Shown piece after piece: positions 27,000-34,917 of a DNA stretch of 35,559 nt. This DNA is from Candidatus Magasanikbacteria bacterium CG_4_10_14_0_2_um_filter_37_12 (GTDB taxonomy: Bacteria; Patescibacteriota; Patescibacteriia; Magasanikbacterales; UBA922). The notes under the pieces are model-generated. The model had not been told where the DNA came from. It saw nothing but the letters and a program-made list of their open reading frames with translations, and did not search any database. Position 1 is the first letter of the stretch, and every line of letters begins with the position of its first letter. Position numbers and translations under genes: made by a program. Location: the NCBI GenBank assembly GCA_002793015.1, contig PFPK01000039.1:1-35559 (forward strand), read 5' to 3'.

Positions 27000-27105
27000 C
27001 TTGACTACTTTTTGTATCCAACGACACAAAAGTATACACTAGTTTATACTTTATTTTAGCCAAAAATAGTCATTTTTAGCTGAAATAAGCCAAAAACATA
27101 AGGTA

Positions 27106-27134
27106 TTGACAAAATGTAAAAAATAGTGTATACT
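27106..27134 (+). promoter_or_regulatory. Near-consensus sigma70 promoter driving the candidate ncRNA
   Basis: TTGACA-17 nt-TATACT. Confidence 0.8.
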
Positions 27135-27140
27135 AATTTT

Positions 27141-27541
27141 AGAACATTACAAAGAGTGTGTTGCATCCAACTAAGTTGGGGGCAACATATTCCCCTCCAA
27201 CTGCTCCCAATCTGGGTTCCTCTTAGCTTATTGGACAGGTCGAGCTTTGCTCCCGCAACAAGCAAAAAAAACAAACATAAAAGTTTAAAAATAGGAAAAA
27301 CCCAGATCATAGGTGCGTTCTATTATGCGTTCCCTGGCAACCCCGAGAACGTTTGAACTCCACACCACCGAGCGGTGGAAGGGTATGTGTGTTATAGCCA
27401 CGAAGAACTATTTGTCTAGCTTAGATGGCCTCACTACAGAAATATAATCTTGTGTAGTCAGGCCATCTAAGTAGATATCACTTCATGGCTCTTTAAGGGC
27501 CTATCCGTATATTTACTTAGGGATCAAGGCCCTTTTTTTTA
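27141..27541 (+). ncRNA. Unassigned structured non-coding RNA, ~400 nt
   Basis: Own promoter and terminator; hairpins 27159-27187, 27364-27378 and 27420-27471 (12+6 bp), long-range 9-bp pairing 27210-27218/27299-27307; no convincing CDS. Confidence 0.65.
27495..27540 (+). terminator. Rho-independent terminator of the ncRNA
   Basis: AAGGGCCTATCC...GGATCAAGGCCCTTTTTTTT. Confidence 0.85.
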
Positions 27542-27715
27542 TTACCAAAAAATTGTTAACCTCCACCACAGACGCTAGTCTTTACTGACTGTCCTGGCCA
27601 CGAACTATTGGCTAGCAAATTAACAAAAAATCTTTATACACACCTTACCAACCCCCAAAGCCTTGTCAAAAACAACTTTCTTCTCTATAATGGCTCTACT
27701 ACAAATAAAAATTAT

Positions 27716-28105
27716 ATGACAAAAAAATCTGGATTCACCACACAATTTCTAGACAACATAAAAACAAAACTTCTTGAAGAAAAGAAGCATCTTGAAAGTG
27801 AACTTAGCCAATTCACTACCAAAAACACTCATGTTCAGGATGATTATGATGCTTCTTTTCCAGAATATGGCGACGAGTCTGATGACAATGCTAGAGAAAT
27901 AGCCGACTATACTGCCAATAAACCTCTAGAAATCTCAATTGAAAATACCTTAAGAGATGTCATCAAAGCTTTGGTCAGTCTTGATAAAGGGACATACGGC
28001 ATCTGTAAATACTGTGACCAACCAATTGATGAGAAACGTCTCATGGCTCGCATGACCTCAGGTTCATGTGTTAGTTGCAAAAAAACCTTGACTGATGAAG
28101 TGTAG
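27716..28105 (+). CDS. TraR/DksA-family zinc-finger protein (ORF opens at 27608; start taken at MTKKSGF)
   Basis: ALVSLDKGTYGICKYCDQPIDEKRLMARMTSGSCVSCKK: DksA C4-type zinc finger; the 27608 extension is less likely. Confidence 0.85.
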   Translation: MTKKSGFTTQFLDNIKTKLLEEKKHLESELSQFTTKNTHVQDDYDASFPEYGDESDDNAREIADYTANKPLEISIENTLRDVIKALVSLDKGTYGICKYCDQPIDEKRLMARMTSGSCVSCKKTLTDEV

Positions 28106-28138
28106 AGAAAGAACAAGGTACTAACTTTCAAAAACTGT

Positions 28139-28612
28139 ATGGGCAAAAAAATCCACCTTACCAATATGGTACTACTAGGTGGATTTTTTTTACTCCTAGA
28201 CCAGTACCTGAAACACTTGGCCAGGACCAATCCAGACCATGCCTACTATCTCTGGAAAAATTGGCTAGGTTGGGAATATTTCACCAATCCGGGTATTGCC
28301 TTCAGTCTACCCTTCCCCAACATATTGTTAATTATTATTACTCCCCTAATTATCATTGGCCTATTTCATTTTTTATCTAAAGTAAAAAACAAAAATAGTT
28401 CATTCTACTTGGGAATACTACTGATTGTCGCTGGAGCCATATCTAACTTGATAGACAGAGTAATCTTCTCCACGACTATTGATTACTTGAGAATTTTTAC
28501 TTCCATTATCAATACTGCTGATGTGATGATTGTACTTGGAGCTATAATTCTAGTACTCAACTCATCAAAAAAAGAAACAGAGGAAAAACAGCTATTCCCA
28601 GATCAACCTTGA
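28139..28612 (+). CDS. lspA: Lipoprotein signal peptidase (signal peptidase II); start may be 28166
   Basis: FLLLDQYLKHLA, YFTNPGIAFSLPFPN, GAISNLIDRVIFSTTIDYL, TADVMIVLGAIIL (catalytic Asp pair). Confidence 0.85.
   Translation: MGKKIHLTNMVLLGGFFLLLDQYLKHLARTNPDHAYYLWKNWLGWEYFTNPGIAFSLPFPNILLIIITPLIIIGLFHFLSKVKNKNSSFYLGILLIVAGAISNLIDRVIFSTTIDYLRIFTSIINTADVMIVLGAIILVLNSSKKETEEKQLFPDQP
28145..28190 (+). terminator. Terminator-like hairpin overlapping the 5' end of lspA
   Basis: AAAATCCACCT ... AGGTGGATTTTTTTT with nested TACCA-ATA-TGGTA. Confidence 0.7.
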
Positions 28613-28636
28613 CAAATAGCTCTAATATGCTATAAT
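28609..28636 (+). promoter_or_regulatory. Sigma70-type promoter upstream of rpsT
   Basis: TTGACA-16 nt-TATAAT. Confidence 0.75.
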
Positions 28637-28720
28637 TTCTTCGCTCTCATTTTATTATATCCCATTATAAAAATCGATGAAATCCATATAAATCAGTCTA
28701 ATCAATGTTAATAAATATTT

Positions 28721-28987
28721 ATGCCAAATACAAAAAGTGCCAAAAAGGCCCTAAGACAAACAAAAAAATTAACTGCTCTCAACCTAAAAGCTAAGTTGGC
28801 TTACAAAGATGCAGTCAAGGCTACCAAGAAATCTATTGATGCTGGTACAACAGATGTGGTGGAGATAGCAAAAATAGCTCAGAAAAAACTTGCTAAAGCA
28901 GCTAAGCGTGGTGTCATTAAGAAAAATACTGCTTCTAGAAAGCTCTCTAGACTGATGAAAAAAGTAAATGCAGTTGCCAAGAAGTAA
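28721..28987 (+). CDS. rpsT: 30S ribosomal protein S20
   Basis: MPNTKSAKKALRQTKKLTALNLKAKLAYKDAVKATKK...AAKRGVIKKNTASRKLSRLMKKVNA. Confidence 0.95.
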   Translation: MPNTKSAKKALRQTKKLTALNLKAKLAYKDAVKATKKSIDAGTTDVVEIAKIAQKKLAKAAKRGVIKKNTASRKLSRLMKKVNAVAKK

Positions 28988-29002
28988 AAAAATAGCTACA
29001 AT

Positions 29003-29026
29003 AAATCCCGACAGATATCGGGATTT
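29003..29026 (+). terminator. Terminator downstream of rpsT
   Basis: AAATCCCGACAGATATCGGGATTTTATTTT. Confidence 0.75.
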
Positions 29027-29047
29027 TATTTTATAAATAAAAATTAT

Positions 29048-30295
29048 ATGACTGAACCAATCCTTGGGGCATCACCCACAGCAGAGACCACACATGATGA
29101 TGGTCCAGATGATGTGGTATTGACTGACAAACAAGAGAAACTCCTGAATAATATGTTCAGTGGAGATGACGCTATAGTTGTAACTGCTATGACAGAAGAA
29201 ATGTATACCAGATATAACATGAACCCCGATAGGACAGACCAAAACAAGATGGAGCACATAAAAAGAATTGTCCAACAACAATACAGGAGAACATATCATG
29301 CGGGACCACCAACCAAACAAATAGGATATGAAGAAAAAGCTAGAAGAAAAAAAGAATTTTTACGCTTCCTGAGATCTATTGAATTTTCCACAGCAGACAT
29401 CTACAGATTGGAAATACAAGCCGACTATGACGAACTCACAGGAGCATTGCGACCAGCCGCTTTTGGATTACGCTATGAACGAGCATTGCAAAATATGCCT
29501 GAAGGGCACAAAGGAGCTTTGATGTTTATTGATCTGGATAATTTCAAAATTGTCAACGACACACATGGACACAACGCAGGAAATGTCGTTCTAAAAGCTT
29601 TGGTAGAAAAAATCAATGAATCGATTCGTGGAACAGACGCCCTTTGTAGATTTGGTGGAGATGAATTTATGATCCTACTATCTGAAATAAAAGAGAGCAC
29701 TGATAAAATGACTGAAAAACACTTTACTGCAAAAGAAAACATGCGACGCACCATTGAAAGAATTTTCCAAAACATTGCCGAACTGTGTCTTATAGAAGAC
29801 GTTAGTGAAGTGGGCAAATATAAAGTGGTTTCCACAAATGATAGTGAAGTAGATGAAAAAGATATCCTCTATAGATTCTCTATGAGTGTGGGAGCCTGTG
29901 AACTACAATTGCAAGAAGGAGAAAAGCCCACACTAGATGTCATACAATCCAGAGCTGATCAGGGTGCCTACACTACAAAATCAGAAGGTAAAAATGGTAT
30001 TACATTTATAACAGGTATCAACGAAGATAGTACACTTAGTGGAGAAACAGAAATTTACCAAGATAGTAAATTTCAAACATTAAAAAAACAAGAAACTATA
30101 AAAGAAAAAATGACAAGCCTGAAAGAACTAAATCCGCCAGAAAGAGCAGAAGAATTGGTAAAAATAATAGAAAAAGCACTTGATGCATCTAGAGCTATGA
30201 CCGGAGACGGTAAGGGGGAGGACTTCCCAGCTTGTAAAAATGTGAAATTGAATATAAAAGCACTAGCTCAGTCAATTTCAGAGTGTTATTATTAA
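29048..30295 (+). CDS. GGDEF-domain protein (putative diguanylate cyclase)
   Basis: YDELTGALRPAAFGLRYERAL..., MFIDLDNFKIVNDTHGHNAGN, RGTDALCRFGGDEFMILL (intact GGDEF and RxxD I-site five residues upstream). Confidence 0.9.
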   Translation: MTEPILGASPTAETTHDDGPDDVVLTDKQEKLLNNMFSGDDAIVVTAMTEEMYTRYNMNPDRTDQNKMEHIKRIVQQQYRRTYHAGPPTKQIGYEEKARRKKEFLRFLRSIEFSTADIYRLEIQADYDELTGALRPAAFGLRYERALQNMPEGHKGALMFIDLDNFKIVNDTHGHNAGNVVLKALVEKINESIRGTDALCRFGGDEFMILLSEIKESTDKMTEKHFTAKENMRRTIERIFQNIAELCLIEDVSEVGKYKVVSTNDSEVDEKDILYRFSMSVGACELQLQEGEKPTLDVIQSRADQGAYTTKSEGKNGITFITGINEDSTLSGETEIYQDSKFQTLKKQETIKEKMTSLKELNPPERAEELVKIIEKALDASRAMTGDGKGEDFPACKNVKLNIKALAQSISECYY

Positions 30296-30306
30296 AAACT
30301 GATTAA

Positions 30307-31317
30307 CTAATTGACTGACAGAGAACCAATAAAAAAATCAAGAAGCATTGACTGGTCTCCTTGACCAGTTTTTGTTTGGACATCAATACCAAGAAGTTTG
30401 TGATAAATATTTTGTAAGTCTGACATTGCATATTTTTTTATCATGGGCAAAGACTTCTTTACCACAAACGGATGCAGACCGAGTTTCTTGGCCATTTCAT
30501 CACTGCGTAGAGTATCTTCTCGGTCAGACAGATCCCTGATCTGCAAAAGTATTTTGAATTGTCGCAAAATCATGGCAAAAATATACCCTGTGTCTTTTCC
30601 TTCTCGATACTGTTCTTCTATCATGGAAAAAACCTGTTTTTTTTGTCCAGAAACAATGGTGTCTACTAGATTGAAAATATTATCATCAGCCTTCTCATCA
30701 AGAAAAAGTTTGGCGTCTGATAAAGTAATTTCTCTACCCTCCTCCGTCCCAGATGGATCAGCCTCGGGCTGATAGGAGGATGACTTGTAGGCCACGAGCT
30801 GATCAAGCAAGCTATTCAACTGCCAAATATCTCCACCGACATGCTGAGTTAGATAGCTAACCGCTTCCTGGTCAATGTGACCACCACGTCCAAATACCTC
30901 TTCTTTGATCCATTTCTGCAACTGACTGCCAGACATCTCAGCAAAATGCTGGGCAAACTTTTCTTTGGATAAAATGTCGTGCAATTCTTTCCCTAGTTTT
31001 GTCTTGAATTTATCTGTCCCTTCCCAAAAAATAATAACATTGCTTTCTGGAAATCTATTTTCTATTATTCTAGCTAATATTTCTTCTTGCAAATCTTTTT
31101 CTTTGGAAACCAACAGGTTTTCCAAAACCACCATTCGACGTTCAGCCAAAAATGGCACAGCTAAAATTTGTTGGAGGACATTTTCTTTGGTTTTTTCAAT
31201 ATCAAGCACTATCACATTGAACCCTTGGGGGTCGCGATCTATCTTGAACTTCTCAACCATAGCTTTCAATTGTTGCCGGCTACGGAAAGTATCTGAGCCG
31301 TGAAGATAGATGAGCAT
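30307..31317 (-). CDS. holA: DNA polymerase III delta subunit
   Basis: MLIYLHGSDTFRSRQQLKAMVEKF..., ISGSQLQKWI-like SGSQLQKWIKEEV, GGDIWQLNSLLDQLVAYK, DNIFNLVDTIVSGQKK, GYIFAMILRQFKILLQI. Confidence 0.88.
   Translation of the reverse strand: MLIYLHGSDTFRSRQQLKAMVEKFKIDRDPQGFNVIVLDIEKTKENVLQQILAVPFLAERRMVVLENLLVSKEKDLQEEILARIIENRFPESNVIIFWEGTDKFKTKLGKELHDILSKEKFAQHFAEMSGSQLQKWIKEEVFGRGGHIDQEAVSYLTQHVGGDIWQLNSLLDQLVAYKSSSYQPEADPSGTEEGREITLSDAKLFLDEKADDNIFNLVDTIVSGQKKQVFSMIEEQYREGKDTGYIFAMILRQFKILLQIRDLSDREDTLRSDEMAKKLGLHPFVVKKSLPMIKKYAMSDLQNIYHKLLGIDVQTKTGQGDQSMLLDFFIGSLSVN
30740..30780. repeat. Palindromic element inside holA
   Basis: TCCTCC-GTCCCAGATGG-ATCAGCC-TCG-GGCTGAT-A-GGAGGA (nested 6-bp and 7-bp stems), encoding SYQPEADPSGTEEG. 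Confidence 0.75.
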
Positions 31318-31541
31318 AGTGGAACCATTGTATTACTTTATTCAATAATCTGCAAACTTGTTCTCTTTTAATATTACAAATAATTAGACAAAATGAAATT
31401 GAGAGAAGGAACCACCTCAATTGACGATTTCTGTACCACCAACAACAACAGCATATTATCCTCGACGTTACATCATAAATATTTTACAGCTTTTTTTGTA
31501 AAAATGACAACTACTAATAAAAAGTGTATAATACATTTTAT

Positions 31542-31940
31542 ATGAATCTGCCACTACTTCACAAGACAGATGGTGAACACCCCACTATCCAAAAAAAACA
31601 AAGCTTGTCTCTCTCACAAAGATCAGCGGATGCCATGACTAAATGGATGGGTAGCTGGCCTTTTTTGTTAGGTTTCAGTGTCATTATCATTATTTGGATT
31701 TGTATTAATATTTATGGATGGTGGAACAATTGGGATCCATACCCGTTCATATTGCTCAATCTAGTGCTGTCCACCATCTCAGCTTTTCAAGCACCAATCA
31801 TCATGATGAGCCAAAATCGTGAAGCAGAGCGGGATCGTCTCGCTGCAAAATATGATTATGCAGTCAACCGCAAGACAGAAAGAGAAGTCCTCAAAATTCA
31901 AAAAGATCTTGCCGAGATCAAAAAAATGTTAGAAAAATAA
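31542..31940 (+). CDS. DUF1003 family membrane protein (ORF opens at 31524; -10-like TATAAT near 31525 favours MNLPLL start)
   Basis: MGSWPFLLGFSVIIIIWICINIY...DPYPFILLNLVLSTISAFQAPIIMMSQNREAERDRLAAKYDYAVNRKTE: DUF1003 signature. Confidence 0.88.
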   Translation: MNLPLLHKTDGEHPTIQKKQSLSLSQRSADAMTKWMGSWPFLLGFSVIIIIWICINIYGWWNNWDPYPFILLNLVLSTISAFQAPIIMMSQNREAERDRLAAKYDYAVNRKTEREVLKIQKDLAEIKKMLEK

Positions 31941-31960
31941 AAATCACTGCGGTGATTTTT
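31941..31960. terminator. Bidirectional terminator between DUF1003 gene and polA
   Basis: AAATCACTGCGGTGATTTTTTATT. Confidence 0.7.
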
Positions 31961-31976
31961 TATTACATACTACATT

Positions 31977-34670
31977 TCACTTTATCTCCCCCCACCTCTC
32001 ACCAACACCAACATCCGCCACCACTGGCACATTCAATTTTACCACGTCTTCCATTTCTTTTTTTACCAGCTTAGCAATTTCATCAGCCCATTCTTTTTTT
32101 ACTTCAAAAACCAATTCATCATGAACTTGTAAAATCATTCGTACGCCACCATTATATTTTTGTGTTTGTATTTTGTTATAAATTTTGATCATCGCCATTT
32201 TCATGATGTCCGCTGCCGTCCCTTGAATGGGCATATTAACCGCCATTCGCTCACCAGCCGAACGAACCTGGTAGTTAACCGATAATAATTCCGGCACATA
32301 CCTCCTACGTCCAAATAGGGTTTCCACATAACCGTCTTTCTTAGCTATTTCCAAGATACCATCCAAATATTTTTTGACATCGCTAAATGTTTGAAAATAT
32401 TTTTCAATAAATTCTTTAGCTTCAAATTGTGTTAGATCTGTCCTAGCAGAAAGGCCAAAAGCCCCCATACCATAAAGCACCCCAAAGTTAACACCTTTCG
32501 CCGCACTACGCATTTCTTTTGTTACACCATTTAATGGCACACTATTTATCACAGCGGCAGTAGCTTGATGAATGTCTTCACCACGATTGAAAATCTCAAT
32601 CATTTTTTTATCATTAGCAAGAGATGCCACAATCCTAAGCTCAATCTGTGAATAGTCCGCCACCACCAAAAAATTTCCTTTCCCAGCCACAAAGGCCTTT
32701 CTAATCTCTCTACCAAGCTCGGTACGAATGGGAATATTTTGCATGTTTGGGTCTGAACTAGAGAGCCTTCCAGTAGATGCCACCGCCTGATTGAAGGTGC
32801 TATGAATCCGACCAGTTTTTTTATTTACCAAAGTCGGTAAAACATCTATGTACGTATTCCGCAATTTTTCCAATTCACGGTAATCTTCAATCATCACAAT
32901 GACAGGATGTAATTCTCGCAACTTTTCTAATTCGCTGGCTGAAGTAGAATATCCTGTCTTACCTTTTTTGATACCTTGTGTGGATAGACCAATTTTTTGA
33001 AATAAAATGTCTCGCAATTGGGTAGATGAAGCTACATTAAATTTTTCGCCTGCCTCTTTCCAAATTTTCTTCTCCAACGTAGCAATATCGATGTGGGCTT
33101 GTTTGGACAACTTCGCCAACATGTCACTATCGAGCGCCACTCCATTGAGCTCCATCTGAGCCAAAACAGGAATCAAAGCCATCTCCACTTCTTGAAACAG
33201 CCCGGTATTATTTTCCTTTTTTAGTTGCTGACTATATTTATTATAAATATCCAAAACAAATTTTAGTTCTTCTACCACCACATGTGGATCCACCCCAAAC
33301 AAAGTTCCTTGATTAGATTTTGCTGATAATTCCTTACCAAACTCTCGCATCACAATATGTTCTAAATCATGAGCTCGTGTGCTGGAGTTTAGCAAATACG
33401 AAGCTACCATGATATCAAACAACTTACACCCAAACACTTGAACACTTGAACACTTGAACACTTTTACCAACTTTTTCAAACCATGACCAACTAGCGTAAT
33501 CTTAGAGTTGGTAAATAATTCAAAAACCAACTCGTTTGGTTTTTCAAAATAAAAACTTTCGTTTTTTGTAACAAATACCAGGCCAACCAAATCACTAGAC
33601 AAAATGTCGAACCCAGTCAAAATCTCTTTGCAAATTAAAACTTCCTCTTTTTTTAAATCAACAATGACTTTGTGAAAATTATTTTTGTCGACAACAATAA
33701 GTTTGTTCCTCACACTATTCTTCTGTGATTTTGGCTCGTTGCTCTTGGTGTGCTGTTCCTCTTGATTACCCGGAATTCTTTTTAACAAAGAAAAAAACTC
33801 AAATTTTTTAAATAATTCTTTTACTGTCTCCAAATCAAATTCGTGTGTTACACAATGTTCCAATTTAAATTTTAAACCTTTTACATCACGCCTAATTGTG
33901 GCCAAATCATAGCTCATCCGTGCGTCGCTCTCGCCATCAATTAATTTTTTTATGATGCCAGATTTAAAATGATTGTTGATTGTTGATTGTTGATTGTTGA
34001 TTGCCAGATATATTTCCTCCACACCCCCAACCTTTTCAATCAATTCCTTAGCCGTCTTCTCCCCAATTCCTTTAATACCCGGAATATTATCAGACGAATC
34101 ACCTCGAAAGGCTTTGTAGTCAACAACACGTTCTGGACCAAACCCATATTTTTTGGTTACCCCCTCTTGATCATACATTACAATATCGGAAAATCCTTTT
34201 CGAAGAGCATACACACTAGTATGATCGTCAACCAGCTGAAGCAAGTCCATATCGCCAGTGACTACCACACTTTTTACTTTTAATTTTTTACTTTCAACTT
34301 CATTCGTAATAGTACCGATCACATCGTCTGCTTCAAATCCTTCTTGCTTATAAATAGGAATATTGAAAGCTTCCACGACCTGATAGCATAATGGAATCTG
34401 ATCATACAAATCCTGGCCAGCTTTCACTCTAGTCGCCTTATATTCACTATAGATGTCATCTCTAAATGTCCCTCCAGCCACATCAAAACTGACGGAAATA
34501 TAGTCAGGATGTAGATCATCCAACACTTTGAGAAGCATAGACGCAAAACCATAGACGGCATTAACAATGGTTCCGTCTTTGGTTGTCATTGGTGGAATGG
34601 CATGGTAAGCCCGGTGGATGATAGCGTTTCCATCTATAATAGCCAAAATTTTATTTTCGTTATCTTGCAT
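31977..34670 (-). CDS. polA: DNA polymerase I (5'-3' nuclease + degenerate 3'-5' exonuclease + polymerase); start taken at MQDNENKILAIIDG
   Basis: NENKILAIIDGNAIIHRAYHAIPP; GIKGIGEKTA; DYSQIELRIVASLANDKKMIEIF; RSAAKGVNFGVLYGMG; VHDELVFEV. Confidence 0.95.
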   Translation of the reverse strand: MQDNENKILAIIDGNAIIHRAYHAIPPMTTKDGTIVNAVYGFASMLLKVLDDLHPDYISVSFDVAGGTFRDDIYSEYKATRVKAGQDLYDQIPLCYQVVEAFNIPIYKQEGFEADDVIGTITNEVESKKLKVKSVVVTGDMDLLQLVDDHTSVYALRKGFSDIVMYDQEGVTKKYGFGPERVVDYKAFRGDSSDNIPGIKGIGEKTAKELIEKVGGVEEIYLAINNQQSTINNHFKSGIIKKLIDGESDARMSYDLATIRRDVKGLKFKLEHCVTHEFDLETVKELFKKFEFFSLLKRIPGNQEEQHTKSNEPKSQKNSVRNKLIVVDKNNFHKVIVDLKKEEVLICKEILTGFDILSSDLVGLVFVTKNESFYFEKPNELVFELFTNSKITLVGHGLKKLVKVFKCSSVQVFGCKLFDIMVASYLLNSSTRAHDLEHIVMREFGKELSAKSNQGTLFGVDPHVVVEELKFVLDIYNKYSQQLKKENNTGLFQEVEMALIPVLAQMELNGVALDSDMLAKLSKQAHIDIATLEKKIWKEAGEKFNVASSTQLRDILFQKIGLSTQGIKKGKTGYSTSASELEKLRELHPVIVMIEDYRELEKLRNTYIDVLPTLVNKKTGRIHSTFNQAVASTGRLSSSDPNMQNIPIRTELGREIRKAFVAGKGNFLVVADYSQIELRIVASLANDKKMIEIFNRGEDIHQATAAVINSVPLNGVTKEMRSAAKGVNFGVLYGMGAFGLSARTDLTQFEAKEFIEKYFQTFSDVKKYLDGILEIAKKDGYVETLFGRRRYVPELLSVNYQVRSAGERMAVNMPIQGTAADIMKMAMIKIYNKIQTQKYNGGVRMILQVHDELVFEVKKEWADEIAKLVKKEMEDVVKLNVPVVADVGVGERWGEIK
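33430..33463. repeat. Tandem repeat (CACTTGAA)n inside polA
   Basis: AACACTTGAACACTTGAACACTTGAACACTT, encoding KVFKCSSVQVFG. Confidence 0.8.
33971..34002. repeat. Tandem repeat (TTGATTG)n inside polA
   Basis: GATTGTTGATTGTTGATTGTTGATTGTTGATTG, encoding INNQQSTINN. Confidence 0.85.
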
Positions 34671-34735
34671 ATTAGAGATATTGTAGCACGGATAAAGTAT
34701 AAAAAAAACCACAAGCCATGCTTATGATTCTTCTG

Positions 34736-34807
34736 AGGTACCGGCGGGAATCGAACCCACGAATAGAGGTTTTGCAGACCTCTGCCTTACCGCTTGGCTA
34801 CGGTACC
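34736..34807 (-). tRNA. tRNA-Cys (anticodon GCA)
   Basis: Reverse strand GGTACCGTAGCCAAGCGGTAAGGCAGAGGTCTGCAAAACCTCTATTCGTGGGTTCGATTCCCGCCGGTACCT; anticodon loop CTGCAAA; U73. Confidence 0.93.
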
Positions 34808-34859
34808 TTAATTTTGACTGTAAAAATAAGTTACCACATGATACAAAAAAATTCAAGCT

Positions 34860-34886
34860 AAAACCCGACTTTATGTCGGGTTTTTT
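34860..34886. terminator. Terminator-like hairpin
   Basis: AAAACCCGACTTTATGTCGGGTTTTTT. Confidence 0.65.
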
Positions 34887-34917
34887 ATTTGCTAACATGA
34901 ATGTTAGAAGCCAACTG

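Noticed and set aside
27056-27356. ORFs 27056-27310 (-) and 27126-27356 (+)
   Set aside because: They overlap each other and the structured RNA, have no recognisable family and no conserved-looking protein sequence.
27141-27541. tmRNA or RNase P RNA at the structured locus
   Set aside because: No tRNA-like 3' end/T-loop or A(L)AA-type tag, and no GGAAAGUCC-type RNase P CR-I; the single ACAGAA at ~27436 lies in a hairpin loop. Left as unassigned pending cmscan.
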